A DNA stretch of 64,000 nucleotides from Domibacillus epiphyticus (GCF_001975785.1 NZ_MSFI01000001.1:186001-250000), one strand, 5' to 3'; shown: positions 49,161 through 57,934, counted from the first letter of the stretch. Notes: a model not told the origin generated them from the sequence alone. A program made the numbers and translations.

Positions 49161-52100
49161 ATGACAGGGTATTATGCCGAGTCACATTTTGAAAATGCTG
49201 TTCTTGAGTTATTGAGTGATGGTCTAGGATACACTTATTTGTATGGTCCAGATATAAAAAGAGACTACCGAGATCCGCTTTTTGAAGATGTTCTATTACC
49301 TGCTCTTCAGCAGATCAATTCAGAACTTTCTTTAGATGCTATCAATGAGGCTATTTATAAACTGAAAAATTTTGAAAATGGTGACTTGGTGCAAAAAAAT
49401 GTTACCTTTATGGATTATCTTCAGAATGGTGTACCGGTAAAATATTTTATTAACGGTGAAGAACATTCATCCCTTGTTTATCTGGTGGATTACAAACACC
49501 CTGAAAAAAATACATTTCACGTTATTAATCAATGGACTTACGTAGAATATAGTGAGAAACGACCAGATGTCATTTTATTTATCAATGGCCTGCCTTTAGT
49601 CGTGGTAGAATTAAAGTCTCCATCCAGAGAGGAAACGGATGTGTCTGAGGCTTATAGGCAGCTTCGCAATTATACACGTGAGATTCCTTCATTGTTTGTC
49701 TATAATGCAATTTGTGTATTGAGTGACCAAGCAATATCAAAGGCTGGCACAATCACATCAGGTGAAGACCGTTTTATGGAATGGAAAACCACAGATGGAA
49801 GTTATGAAAATACCGCTTTTGCTGCCTTTGATACTTTTTTTGAAGGGATATTTGAGAAAAGGCGATTCCTAGACATAATTAAAAATTTTACTTGTTTCTC
49901 TTTTGATGGTGCTGAAAATATTAAGATACTCGCTGGATATCATCAATATTATGCTGTCCAAAAGGCTATAGCCTCTACTGTTAATGCTACAAAAACTGAC
50001 GGTAAGGGTGGTGTTTTTTGGCATACTCAAGGGAGTGGCAAATCTCTTTCTATGGTTTTTTATGCGCATCTTTTGCAAGAGACTCTAAAAAGTCCCACTA
50101 TTGTGGTAATTACAGATCGAAACGATCTAGACGATCAACTTTATAGCCAATTTGTTAAATGTAAAGATTTTCTTCGTCAGATTCCACAACAAGCGAGTAG
50201 TAGAGAAAATCTAAAGGAATTGCTGGAAAATAGAAAAGCCAATGGTATTATATTTACTACTATGCAGAAGTTCGAAGAGTCTCATGAACCACTGTCAGAA
50301 CGCCACAATATTGTTGTAATGGCAGATGAGGCACATCGGGGACAATACGGCCTTGAAGAGAAAATTAAATACGTGAAGAATGAACAAGGGGAACTGGAGG
50401 CTAAGCTGGCTATCGGGACTGCTCGTATAATTCGAAATTCCTTGCCAAACGCGACCTATATTGGCTTTACTGGTACACCTATCTCGTCTAAAGATCGAAG
50501 CACTAGAGAAGTATTTGGTAATTATATTGATATTTATGATATGACGCAAGCCGTTGAAGATGGTGCTACGAGACCCGTTTATTATGAAAGTAGGGTAATT
50601 CAACTTAAATTAGACGATGTAACCCTTAAACTAATTGATAAAGAATACGATATTATGGAGCAAAATGCAGAGACAATTGTTATTGAAAAGAGTAAACATG
50701 AACTAGGAAAAATGGAGGCTATTTTAGGATCTGACCAGACCATTGATTCTCTGGTCAATGATATTATAGACCATTATGAGAACTACCGAGCTAATTTGCT
50801 TACAGGTAAAGCTATGATAGTTGCTTATTCACGGCCTATTGCAATGAAGATACATAAGAAAATTTTGGAATTGCGACCGGATTGGCATGAAAAAGTCGCA
50901 GTGGTTATGACTTCAAGCAATAATGATCCAGAAGAATGGCGTGACGTAATTGGCAATAAAAAACATAAGGATGAGCTAGCAAAAAGATTTAAAGACAATA
51001 ACGATAGCTTAAAAATTGCAATCGTGGTTGATATGTGGTTGACGGGCTTTGACGTGCCATCACTTGCTACAATGTATATTTATAAACCTATGACAGGGCA
51101 TAATTTGATGCAGGCAATTGCAAGGGTTAATAGAGTATTCAAAAATAAAGAAGGGGGATTGGTGGTTGACTATGTAGGTATTGCCCAGGCTCTAAAACAG
51201 GCTATGAGTGACTATACCAGCAGGGATAAAAAGAATTATGGTGATCCAGACATTAGCAAAGCAGCTTATCCAAAATTTTTAGAAAAATTATCTGTGTGCA
51301 AGGATATTTTCTACGGATATGATTACAGTAAATTCTTTAGTGGAACAGATCTAGAGAGGGCAAGAATTATTAGTGGCGGTGTCAATTTTATAATTGATCC
51401 TAGAAAAGAAGTGGAAAAGGAGAATTTTATTAAAGATGCTTTGCTGCTCCACCAAGCTTTATCTTTATGTAGTAGTATGGTTGAAGAAACTATGCGATTT
51501 GAGGCAGCATTTTTTGAATCAGTCCGTACGTTGATAGTTCGGTTGACTAGCGCTGGCAGTGGAGGAAATAAATTTTCTCTTCTTGAAGTGAATGAGCGGA
51601 TCAATCATCTCCTTAAACAAAGTATTAAAAGTGAGGGTGTTATTAATCTGTTTTCAGATGTAAAACAAGAGTTTTCCTTATTTGATCCGGACTTCCTTAA
51701 TGAGATTGCTAGAATGAAGGAAAAAAACTTGGCTGTAGAATTACTTAAGAAACTTATTGCAGAGCAAGTATCTATTTATAAGCGAACAAATCTAGTTAAG
51801 TCGGAAAAGTTCTCTGATATTATTCAGCGCTCAATGAATGCCTATTTTAATGGAATGCTTACTAATGAAGAAGTTATTGCTGAGCTTTTAAAACTGGCCA
51901 AAGAAATGGCGCGAGCTAATGAAGAGGGACAGAAAATGGGACTTAATACTGATGAGTTAGCTTTCTATGATGCTCTTACGAAACCGCAGGCTATTAAAGA
52001 TTTTTTTGAAAATGATGAGCTTGTGGCCATTACTAAAGAGTTAACAGCCATGCTCCGAAAAAATCGAACTATTGACTGGCAAAAAAAAGAAACTGCTAGA

Positions 52101-52271
52101 GCTGGAATGAGAAGACTTGTTAAAAGACTTTTAAAAATTTATAAATATCCTCCAGAAGGTATGGAGGATGCCGTAAAAACAGTTATGCAGCAGTGTGAGA
52201 TGTGGGCGGACAACGTTATGCTGGAAGAAGATAAAACCTTTTATCCTTTTGAAGAAAAAAGAATTAATTAA
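49161..52271 (+). CDS. hsdR: Type I restriction endonuclease subunit R
   Basis: A 1,036-residue translocase-nuclease. The PD-(D/E)XK nuclease site is RPDVILFINGLPLVVVELKS (D136, E150, K152). The helicase motor has Walker A HTQGSGKS (about 291-295) and DEAH (about 389-392), with motif III FTGTP and later SF2 motifs (ARVNRVF). All key residues are present, so the nuclease looks functional. AAGGAGATG precedes ATG 49161. It is cotranscribed with the hsdM-S fusion. Confidence 0.93.
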   Translation: MTGYYAESHFENAVLELLSDGLGYTYLYGPDIKRDYRDPLFEDVLLPALQQINSELSLDAINEAIYKLKNFENGDLVQKNVTFMDYLQNGVPVKYFINGEEHSSLVYLVDYKHPEKNTFHVINQWTYVEYSEKRPDVILFINGLPLVVVELKSPSREETDVSEAYRQLRNYTREIPSLFVYNAICVLSDQAISKAGTITSGEDRFMEWKTTDGSYENTAFAAFDTFFEGIFEKRRFLDIIKNFTCFSFDGAENIKILAGYHQYYAVQKAIASTVNATKTDGKGGVFWHTQGSGKSLSMVFYAHLLQETLKSPTIVVITDRNDLDDQLYSQFVKCKDFLRQIPQQASSRENLKELLENRKANGIIFTTMQKFEESHEPLSERHNIVVMADEAHRGQYGLEEKIKYVKNEQGELEAKLAIGTARIIRNSLPNATYIGFTGTPISSKDRSTREVFGNYIDIYDMTQAVEDGATRPVYYESRVIQLKLDDVTLKLIDKEYDIMEQNAETIVIEKSKHELGKMEAILGSDQTIDSLVNDIIDHYENYRANLLTGKAMIVAYSRPIAMKIHKKILELRPDWHEKVAVVMTSSNNDPEEWRDVIGNKKHKDELAKRFKDNNDSLKIAIVVDMWLTGFDVPSLATMYIYKPMTGHNLMQAIARVNRVFKNKEGGLVVDYVGIAQALKQAMSDYTSRDKKNYGDPDISKAAYPKFLEKLSVCKDIFYGYDYSKFFSGTDLERARIISGGVNFIIDPRKEVEKENFIKDALLLHQALSLCSSMVEETMRFEAAFFESVRTLIVRLTSAGSGGNKFSLLEVNERINHLLKQSIKSEGVINLFSDVKQEFSLFDPDFLNEIARMKEKNLAVELLKKLIAEQVSIYKRTNLVKSEKFSDIIQRSMNAYFNGMLTNEEVIAELLKLAKEMARANEEGQKMGLNTDELAFYDALTKPQAIKDFFENDELVAITKELTAMLRKNRTIDWQKKETARAGMRRLVKRLLKIYKYPPEGMEDAVKTVMQQCEMWADNVMLEEDKTFYPFEEKRIN

Positions 52272-52320
52272 TTCCGCAGAAATTATTCCGGCTAACGAAT
52301 TTAAGACAATAAATATAAGA

Positions 52321-52512
52321 ATGTTAAACAAAGCTATTTATGATGCCGATGGATGTTTGAAAGAAGCAGCAGTGAATTTAAACAGTGAAATGTATTATCC
52401 TAAGCTGGATAAAGATTTTAAAATTACAAAAGTTACTAGAAGTGCGGGAGGCGTAGAAGTTCATGCAGAAGCAATACGGCATCTGAAGGAATTTAGTTTA
52501 AGCATTCATTGA
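52321..52512 (+). CDS. Small hypothetical protein behind hsdR
   Basis: A 63-residue frame (MLNKAIYDADGCLKEAAVNLN...) between hsdR and its terminator. There is no good ribosome binding site, but the frame is open upstream into the end of hsdR, so it could be translated by coupling. The composition looks protein-like (helical, no repeats). Unknown function; as the last gene of the operon it could be a small accessory to the restriction system. Confidence 0.5.
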   Translation: MLNKAIYDADGCLKEAAVNLNSEMYYPKLDKDFKITKVTRSAGGVEVHAEAIRHLKEFSLSIH

Positions 52513-52518
52513 CTTTTT

Positions 52519-52549
52519 AACCACTTCATTTATGAAGTGGTTTTTTTGT
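52519..52549 (+). terminator. Intrinsic terminator of the restriction operon
   Basis: AACCACTTCA pairs perfectly with TGAAGTGGTT across a TTTA loop and is followed by seven Ts. Confidence 0.9.
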
Positions 52550-52669
52550 TCAATAAGGGTATAAGCTATTTAAACATTCTTGTCTACAGTAAAATTAAGG
52601 TATTAAGATTGTTCACACAGGATTGTTCAACTCTATAATAATCCACTTTTTATGCTCTTCATTAATCTT

Positions 52670-52785
52670 TTAACATGAGGTTAAGAAGAGCTTTAATTTT
52701 GCCCGATCTTTTTCAGATAAAATTTTCTTATATTTCCAAATAGTGATTCAATGAAAAGAAGCACTCTGCAAATTCTTCTAATTAT
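52670..52785 (-). pseudogene. C-terminal remnant of an XRE-type regulator (copy 2)
   Basis: The DNA aligns well with the 3' end of the regulator at 63282. In one - strand frame it reads YKKILSEKDRAKLKLFLTSC and in another FFSLNHYLE, matching KILSKKDRDKIKILLNL and FFSLNHLLE of the intact copy, with a frameshift between. The surrounding 52,550-52,914 stretch shows no other gene. Confidence 0.65.
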
Positions 52786-52914
52786 TGACCATTAAATGTT
52801 AAATTAAAAATAAGAAAACTGATTAGGAAATATCGTATTCTCAGCCAAGTTTCTATTTTGGGTTATCGAATAAATATATAGGAATCCCGTTTTAAAAGGA
52901 GTGATCTATTTAAA

Positions 52915-53481
52915 ATGAAAAAAAACGGTGAAGAACGATTCCTGCTTAGAAATACCGAGACAGATATGCGACTTTTGGAGTTTTGGCAGTGGAACCAATC
53001 AGATCTTCTAAGTAATGCGCTTCGTGGAATGCTTGCGGAGTTTATTGTAGCAAAAGCTGTAACTGCAACCAACAAAATGAGAATTGAGTGGGATGCATTT
53101 GACCTTGTAACACCATCAGGTATTAAAATTGAAGTAAAGTCGGCCGCTTATGTGCAATCATGGCAGCAAGCAAAAAATTCGGCCATCAGCTTTGGGATTG
53201 CTCCTGCAAAGGGATGGGAAGCTGGTACGAATACATATGCTACAGAAATAAAGAGAAGTGCAGATGTGTATGTTTTCTGTTTGCTGAATGAAAAGGACCG
53301 AAGCACTGTAAATCCGCTGAATCTAGACCAGTGGGAATTTTTTGTTCTTTCAACTGAGCAGATTAATCAAGAAAAAGGAAATCAAAAGACAATTAGCTTA
53401 AACAGCCTTTTAAAAATGAAACCGGTCAGAACAGAGTTTCTTGGACTTGCGGAAGCAGTGCAAGCGGTAATGATGAAATAA
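52915..53481 (+). CDS. Stand-alone PD-(D/E)XK nuclease-like protein
   Basis: A 188-residue protein without a name I can give. The pattern LAEFIVAKAV (E42), WDAFDLVTPSG (D60/D63) and IKIEVKSAAY (E73, K75) fits the E-D-ExK core of PD-(D/E)XK nucleases. The C-terminal half (PLNLDQWEFFVLSTEQI...) has no clear motif. AAAAGGAG precedes the ATG, after a 365-base region with its own signals. Its place directly behind a type I restriction operon suggests an accessory nuclease or a separate defence gene. The nuclease call rests on motif reading only. Confidence 0.7.
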   Translation: MKKNGEERFLLRNTETDMRLLEFWQWNQSDLLSNALRGMLAEFIVAKAVTATNKMRIEWDAFDLVTPSGIKIEVKSAAYVQSWQQAKNSAISFGIAPAKGWEAGTNTYATEIKRSADVYVFCLLNEKDRSTVNPLNLDQWEFFVLSTEQINQEKGNQKTISLNSLLKMKPVRTEFLGLAEAVQAVMMK

Positions 53482-53570
53482 ACGAGCATGATGCTCCAAC
53501 AAAAAGATATAGCCTTCTCTTCTTGGTCTGGTCGATTAGATCGGTAATATTTTTATCAGTCTACTAAAAA

Positions 53571-53604
53571 AGAGTGTCTAGAATTTAAAAGTTTTAGACG
53601 CTCT
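53571..53604. terminator. Terminator after the nuclease-like gene
   Basis: AGAGTGTCTAGAA (53571) pairs with TTTTAGACGCTCT (53592), one mismatch-type pair and one G-U, flanked by As and Ts. It contains the same GTCTAGAATT element as the operator region downstream. Confidence 0.65.
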
Positions 53605-53645
53605 TCTTTATTTTCAAAAAAGAGCTCATCTTATAGGTAATTAAC

Positions 53646-53711
53646 GTCTAGAATTTAGTCTAAAATCAGTGTCTAGAATATAATAAAATTGTAGACGTTC
53701 TATGGTACAAT
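53646..53711 (+). promoter_or_regulatory. Promoter region with GTCTAGAAT operator repeats
   Basis: GTCTAGAATT occurs at 53646 and GTCTAGAATA at 53671, with the inverted partner ATTGTAGAC ending at 53696. TTTAG-T-CTAAA (53654-53664) is a further small palindrome. An extended -10 (TGGTACAAT, 53703-53711) follows. The layout suggests binding by the XRE protein encoded downstream. Confidence 0.6.
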
Positions 53712-53747
53712 ATGGATAGAAAATAAAATAAGAGGTGAAGGTTTAAA

Positions 53748-53813
53748 ATGTTAAGACAAAAAAGTTTCACCATAAAAAAATCAAAAAGTGTATTAGTTCA
53801 TTTTGATGAATAA
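53748..53813 (+). CDS. Leader peptide overlapping the XRE gene start
   Basis: A 21-codon frame (MLRQKSFTIKKSKSVLV...) begins eight or more bases after a strong AGAGGTGAAGG. It ends in TAA at 53811-53813, overlapping the ATG of the regulator at 53806 by eight bases. The regulator itself has no ribosome binding site, so its translation probably depends on this leader. The peptide is basic and lysine/serine-rich. Confidence 0.6.
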   Translation: MLRQKSFTIKKSKSVLVHFDE

Positions 53814-54171
53814 AAAGAATTTAGATACTGTACTGGGTGATAGGTTAAGGATGGCTAGAATAAGAAAGGGATGGTCACAAACTGAAGTAGCCAAGAAAAT
53901 CGGTCTTTCTTTTTCCAGTTTATCGGGATATGAACGCAACTATCGAAAGCCTCCAACAGAAACACTTGCGCATTTAGCAGAAATGTATGAAGTATCCATT
54001 AGCTGGTTGCTTGGGATTGGGGAAAGTGGATATCAAACACAAGATAGAGAAGAAGTAGTTATTAAAGATCCAGAACTTGATTATTGGTATAAGCAGCTTC
54101 CAAATTTGAGTAAAAAAGATCTCCGTAAGCTTCGGAAAGTCTGGGAGTTGATTAAAGAGGAAAATCTTTAA
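53806..54171 (+). CDS. XRE-family transcriptional regulator
   Basis: A 121-residue repressor-like protein. The N-terminal helix-turn-helix reads LRMARIRKGWSQTEVAKKIGLSFSSLSGYERNYRKPPTE; the C-terminal about 45 residues are charged and helical. The start overlaps the stop of the leader ORF, and no own ribosome binding site is visible. It is first in an operon with a serine recombinase (34 bases on) and a zinc-ribbon nuclease-like gene. The GTCTAGAAT repeats upstream are its likely operators. Confidence 0.87.
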   Translation: MNKKNLDTVLGDRLRMARIRKGWSQTEVAKKIGLSFSSLSGYERNYRKPPTETLAHLAEMYEVSISWLLGIGESGYQTQDREEVVIKDPELDYWYKQLPNLSKKDLRKLRKVWELIKEENL

Positions 54172-54205
54172 TTTTTGTGATTCCAATATGAAAGGATGAT
54201 ATTGT

Positions 54206-54805
54206 ATGAAACTGGGTTATGCGAGAGTTAGTACGATTGGTCAGGATTTAGAGACACAGATTGAGAGACTAGAACTAGCCGGTGTAAAAAAAGATCAATT
54301 ATTTATTGAAAAAGTAACCGGCACGAAAATGGCAGCTAGGGAACAGATAAAAGCACTTCAAAAACATGTTCGTCCCGGCGATCACATTTATGTAACAAAA
54401 ATTGATCGTTTAGCCAGGAGCATTCTAGATTTAAATAAAATTGTTAGTGAGTTAATGGAAAAGGGGATCAGTATAACGTTTATCGATCATAATATGACGT
54501 TTAATGCTGATGCAAAAGATGATCCATTTCAGATGCTGCTCTTTAATACGCTTGGTAGCTTTGCGCAATTTGAACGGGATATGATTGTTTCACGAACAGG
54601 TGAAGGGCGAAAGAGGGCTATGAAAAATGGTAAGAAGATGGGGCGTAAAGGGCAGCCTGAACAAAACGTTAAACAAGCGATAAAATTATTTGAGACAAGA
54701 GAAGACAAAGGTATGACTATCTCTGATATCTCAAAGTTAACGGGTGTTCCGAGGTCGACTATTTATGCTGAGTACAAAAAAATGAAAGAAGCCTTGATTA
54801 ATTAG
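54206..54805 (+). CDS. Serine recombinase (resolvase/invertase family)
   Basis: A 199-residue small serine recombinase. The catalytic serine is in GYARVSTIGQD near residue 9, the conserved core includes YVTKIDRLARSILDLN and FNTLGSFAQFERDMIVSRT, and a C-terminal helix-turn-helix (MTISDISKLTGVPRSTIYAEYKKM) binds DNA. AAAGGATG precedes ATG 54206. No transposase or res site is recognisable nearby, so it may act as a resolvase of a lost transposon/plasmid or in inversion. Confidence 0.93.
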   Translation: MKLGYARVSTIGQDLETQIERLELAGVKKDQLFIEKVTGTKMAAREQIKALQKHVRPGDHIYVTKIDRLARSILDLNKIVSELMEKGISITFIDHNMTFNADAKDDPFQMLLFNTLGSFAQFERDMIVSRTGEGRKRAMKNGKKMGRKGQPEQNVKQAIKLFETREDKGMTISDISKLTGVPRSTIYAEYKKMKEALIN

Positions 54806-54830
54806 GAAGGTCAAAGGGGATCAGTGCACA

Positions 54831-56348
54831 GTGCAAAATAAAAAAGGTTTTATTATAAAGGAACGACCAGACCTAGTTGAAGAGTGGCATAGCATTGGAA
54901 ATGCGGGCAATACACCTGACAATGTAAAAGCTGGTTCCGACAAAAAAATTCTTTGGTGTTGTAAAAAGTGTAATTATGTATGGAAGTCAACAGCAAAAAA
55001 CAGAGCACTAAAAAATACCGGCTGTCCTAAATGTAATGAAAGGTACAACGTTGGATTTCCTGAGCTGGCTATCTATTTTTATTTAAAGCAGGTTTTCAAG
55101 GACGCAAAATTAAATCACCCTATTGCAACTATCGACAAAGAAAAAAAGGTAGATATTTTTATTCCTTCCCTCAGCCTTATTATTGAATATGATGGTGGAC
55201 ATACTCATCGAGGAAGGGAGAGGATTGATAAAGAAAAAAGTTATCTACTTTTAGAAAGTGGATATTATCTTATACGGGTACGTGATAATGGTTTACCTTC
55301 ATTAAAATTAAAAAGCTTACAAGAATATTTTTATGAGCGAACTACTAATAGAACCGTTGGAAAAATGATTACGGAAGTGTTAGAAATAATTAATAAAAAT
55401 TTTAAAGGTTTTACAGAAAAGATAAAAGCATTAAGCGCTAGAATCAATATTGATATCGATACAATTCCTATACTTGCTCAAATTCCAGCGATTATAGAAA
55501 AAGATAATTTACTTAAGAAGTGTCCCAGTATTACAAAGATATGGGATTATGAAAGAAACTACCCATTATTACCTGAAAACTTTAAGCCATTTTCTAATCT
55601 TAAGGTCTGGTTTATCTGTGATAAAAAACATCCTACATTGTCTCAGATTGGAAGTAAAGCCGCAGGGCATGGTTGCCAAGTTTGTGCTGGGCAAGTAGCA
55701 ACCGAAGAACATAATTTAGAAATACTATTCCCGAAAATTGCGAAAGAATGGAATTTTGAAAAAAACACTGACAATTTTCCTTATGAGTACTTACCTTTTT
55801 CTAATAAGTTAGTATTTTGGAAATGCCCACGCTGTCAAAGCTCTTATGATAAAAAAATTAATGAAAGAACAGCTGGTAATGAAGGGTGTCCTTATTGTGC
55901 AGGTAAAAGAGTTAATGAAACAAATTGCCTTGCATTTACACATCCAGACATAGCAGCTGAATGGGATTATAATAAAAATAAAGGCTTGGTCCCAGAACTT
56001 GTTACAAAAGGGAGTCATAAAAAAGTATGGTGGATTTGCAAGAAAAGCCATAGCTATGAAGCGTTTATTTATAGTAGAACAGGTGGTCGAGGGTGTCCTG
56101 ATTGTCATAAACTTGATGGACGACACTTACGTAAAAAAATAAAGAAAGAAAATTCTTTAGCAGTTAAGAAACCACTTATTGCTAAACAATGGCATCCTAT
56201 GAAAAACGACAGTGTTACTCCAGAAGAGATAGGGGCATTTTCAAGAAAAGAATACTGGTGGCAATGCGAGAAAGGTCATGAGTGGAAGAAGGCTCCTAAC
56301 AGTAGGAGGAGTCACAAATGCGAAGACTGCCAAAAAACTAATATATAA
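54831..56348 (+). CDS. Zinc-ribbon repeat protein with an inserted endonuclease-like domain
   Basis: A 505-residue protein. Five treble-clef/zinc-ribbon units of the DUF4379 type (pattern P-x-(I/L)-x-x-(E/Q)-W ... W-x-C-x-x-x-H/C ... GCPxC) occupy about 12-70, 225-290, 297-360, 370-430 and 445-503. Between the first two lies a Vsr/DUF559-like domain (about 75-165) with E78, D108 and E119-x-D121 (FPELAIYFYL, VDIFIP, IIEYDGG). The units should bind DNA and place the nuclease. GTG 54831 lies about ten bases after AAAGGGGAT. Function unknown; defence or element maintenance is possible. Confidence 0.8.
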   Translation: MQNKKGFIIKERPDLVEEWHSIGNAGNTPDNVKAGSDKKILWCCKKCNYVWKSTAKNRALKNTGCPKCNERYNVGFPELAIYFYLKQVFKDAKLNHPIATIDKEKKVDIFIPSLSLIIEYDGGHTHRGRERIDKEKSYLLLESGYYLIRVRDNGLPSLKLKSLQEYFYERTTNRTVGKMITEVLEIINKNFKGFTEKIKALSARINIDIDTIPILAQIPAIIEKDNLLKKCPSITKIWDYERNYPLLPENFKPFSNLKVWFICDKKHPTLSQIGSKAAGHGCQVCAGQVATEEHNLEILFPKIAKEWNFEKNTDNFPYEYLPFSNKLVFWKCPRCQSSYDKKINERTAGNEGCPYCAGKRVNETNCLAFTHPDIAAEWDYNKNKGLVPELVTKGSHKKVWWICKKSHSYEAFIYSRTGGRGCPDCHKLDGRHLRKKIKKENSLAVKKPLIAKQWHPMKNDSVTPEEIGAFSRKEYWWQCEKGHEWKKAPNSRRSHKCEDCQKTNI

Positions 56349-56494
56349 ATGAGTGTATTAGTATCCATAAAAAACTCATACTTTTTCTCATAGTATACTT
56401 CATTTGCGTTCAATACTATTTAAAAACAAATTTGAAAAATGTTGTTTTAAAGCCATTCTTTAGACTTATTTCTTCTTATTCTATAGGCGGCATG

Positions 56495-56516
56495 ATGGGC
56501 GGCATGATGTAATATC
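56495..56516. repeat. Left 22-bp direct repeat of the 6.3-kb unit (candidate att core)
   Basis: The sequence ATGGGCGGCATGATGTAATA followed by TC matches 62818-62839 with one C/T difference. In frame it spells MGGMM-stop, the usual C-terminus of GroEL, and an extra GGCGGCATG unit precedes it. It lies 88 bp from the integrase stop, where an attachment core is expected. Confidence 0.75.
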
Positions 56517-56577
56517 TGCCTCATGAATCCCAGCAAAAGTGGGGTTTATAGACCTTTATATACTCTAAAATAATCAA

Positions 56578-56585
56578 AGGGTAAC
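56578..56585. repeat. Candidate integrase arm site, left
   Basis: AGGGTAAC lies 62 bp inside the left repeat; the same word occurs twice near the right repeat (62671-62689). Confidence 0.4.
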
Positions 56586-56603
56586 GAAAGATTAACATTT
56601 TCT

Positions 56604-57665
56604 TCAATAAAGGTCTAAATTAGAGGCTTTCCGTGAGTTCTTTGAACTTCTGGGAGAAGCCTCTTTTTTCATTTCTTTTGTTACATGCAAATATACATTT
56701 TTCGTCGTGTCTTCATCTTTGTGACCTAGCCGCTCCATTATTTGTGGAAGACTTACACCTGCTTCAGCTAGAAGAGAAGTATGAGTATGTCGTAAAGAGT
56801 GTGGTGTAAGATTTGAATTTAATTTAGCTATCTTTAATAAGCGTCTCATACGATTCTCAATCTTTTTAATGTAGAGCGGGTAACCGGGCAGCACCTCATC
56901 AATGTTTGCAAAAGCAAAATCTTCATTATGATATCTATCCCGGTATTTCATCATTGTTTCTTTTTGGGCCAAGTTATGCTTATTTAACTCATTAATCACC
57001 GCTTCATCAATATCAATTATGCGCACCGCTGTCGGTGTTTTAGGTGTTAATAACTTGTATTCTTTTCTATTGTTAGTGGGGTTGTAGTATGTTTTTGAAA
57101 TGTTAAGTGTTTGTTCTTCAAAATTAATATCGCGCCATTTTAAGGCACATAATTCACCTACCCGCAAGCCAGTATAAGCCAGTAATAAAAAGATTAAGTA
57201 ATCTTGATCCAAACCAAATTTTTTTGCCGTCTGGAGGAAGTACTTAAGTTCCTGCTTTTCTAAGTAGTTGGGTAAACTTTTTCGGCCTTCTAAATCTTCA
57301 ATGGTGATTTGTTGTTTAGGAACTTGAGTGTATTCAGTTGGATCTTTCTTTAGTATTTCTAATTCTACAGCCTTTTTAAAAATCATTTTGCCTGTTCGAT
57401 GTGCACCATCTATAGTGTTCTGAGCATACCCTCTTTTCTTTAAATCATTTAAAGCGTTTTGGTATTGTCTCCTAGTAATATCTTTTAATTTTAGCTTGGC
57501 GAAATAATCCGTTAGCCGTTTAATTTCATGTTTGCGAATCCGTACAGTACTTTCTTTTACGTTTCCAGTTCCTTCATAAAGTGCTAGCCACTCTTTAGCA
57601 AAATCCTCAAATATTACATCGGACTCCTCTACATAAACACCTTGATTTATTTCATTTTTAAGGGC
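56604..57665 (-). pseudogene. Tyrosine integrase lacking its N-terminal arm-binding domain
   Basis: The frame is open on the - strand from 57665 to 56604. The translation begins ALKNEINQGVYVEESDVIFEDFAKEW, which is the end of the arm domain plus the complete core-binding domain. The catalytic domain is intact (Arg in YTGLRVGELCALKW, HxxR in HSLRHTHTSLL, Tyr in TKNVYLHVTKEM). About the first 50-60 residues are missing and no start codon exists before an internal ATG at 57386. The break joins directly to a fragment of an hsdR gene, so the 5' end was lost by deletion or recombination. Excision by this protein alone is unlikely. Confidence 0.82.
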
Positions 57666-57878
57666 CTAAATGATAAAGAAAAGGAATTTTTCGAATTTGT
57701 ACTATCCAAGTACGTAGAGACTGGTTTTGAAGAGCTTGATTAAGAAAAATTACCACAATTACTTGAATTGAAATATCATTCAATTTCAGATGCATTGGCA
57801 GTACTTGGCGACGTCAGTAGGATCCAAGAAACATTTACTTCTTTTCAAAAAGCTTTGTATCAACAAGAGGTATCTTAA
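57660..57878 (+). pseudogene. 3' fragment of a second hsdR gene with an in-frame stop
   Basis: On the + strand the frame reads LNDKEKEFFEFVLSKYVETG, then ELD, TAA at 57741-57743, EKLPQLLELKYHSISDALAV and on to a TAA at 57876. It is the typical extreme C-terminus of another class of type I HsdR and is unlike the C-terminus of the intact hsdR at 49161. The upstream part is gone. It sits at the breakpoint of the truncated integrase. Confidence 0.75.
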
Positions 57879-57913
57879 TTTTCCTAGTCAAATATCATGT
57901 TTTAGGTATTTAA

Positions 57914-57934
57914 AGAACGTGAGAAACACGTTCT
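57914..57934. repeat. Short perfect hairpin
   Basis: AGAACGTG and CACGTTCT are perfect inverted arms around AGAAA, lying behind the hsdR fragment. There is no T-run. A weaker terminator-like hairpin lies at about 57,991-58,018. Confidence 0.55.

Noticed and set aside
54206-54805. A transposon around the serine recombinase
   Set aside because: No transposase, terminal inverted repeats or res-like site could be recognised nearby; the gene may be a resolvase without its element.
56350-56494. A groEL gene next to the left 22-bp repeat
   Set aside because: Only the last codons of a GroEL-like end are present; the sequence upstream is not groEL in any frame.
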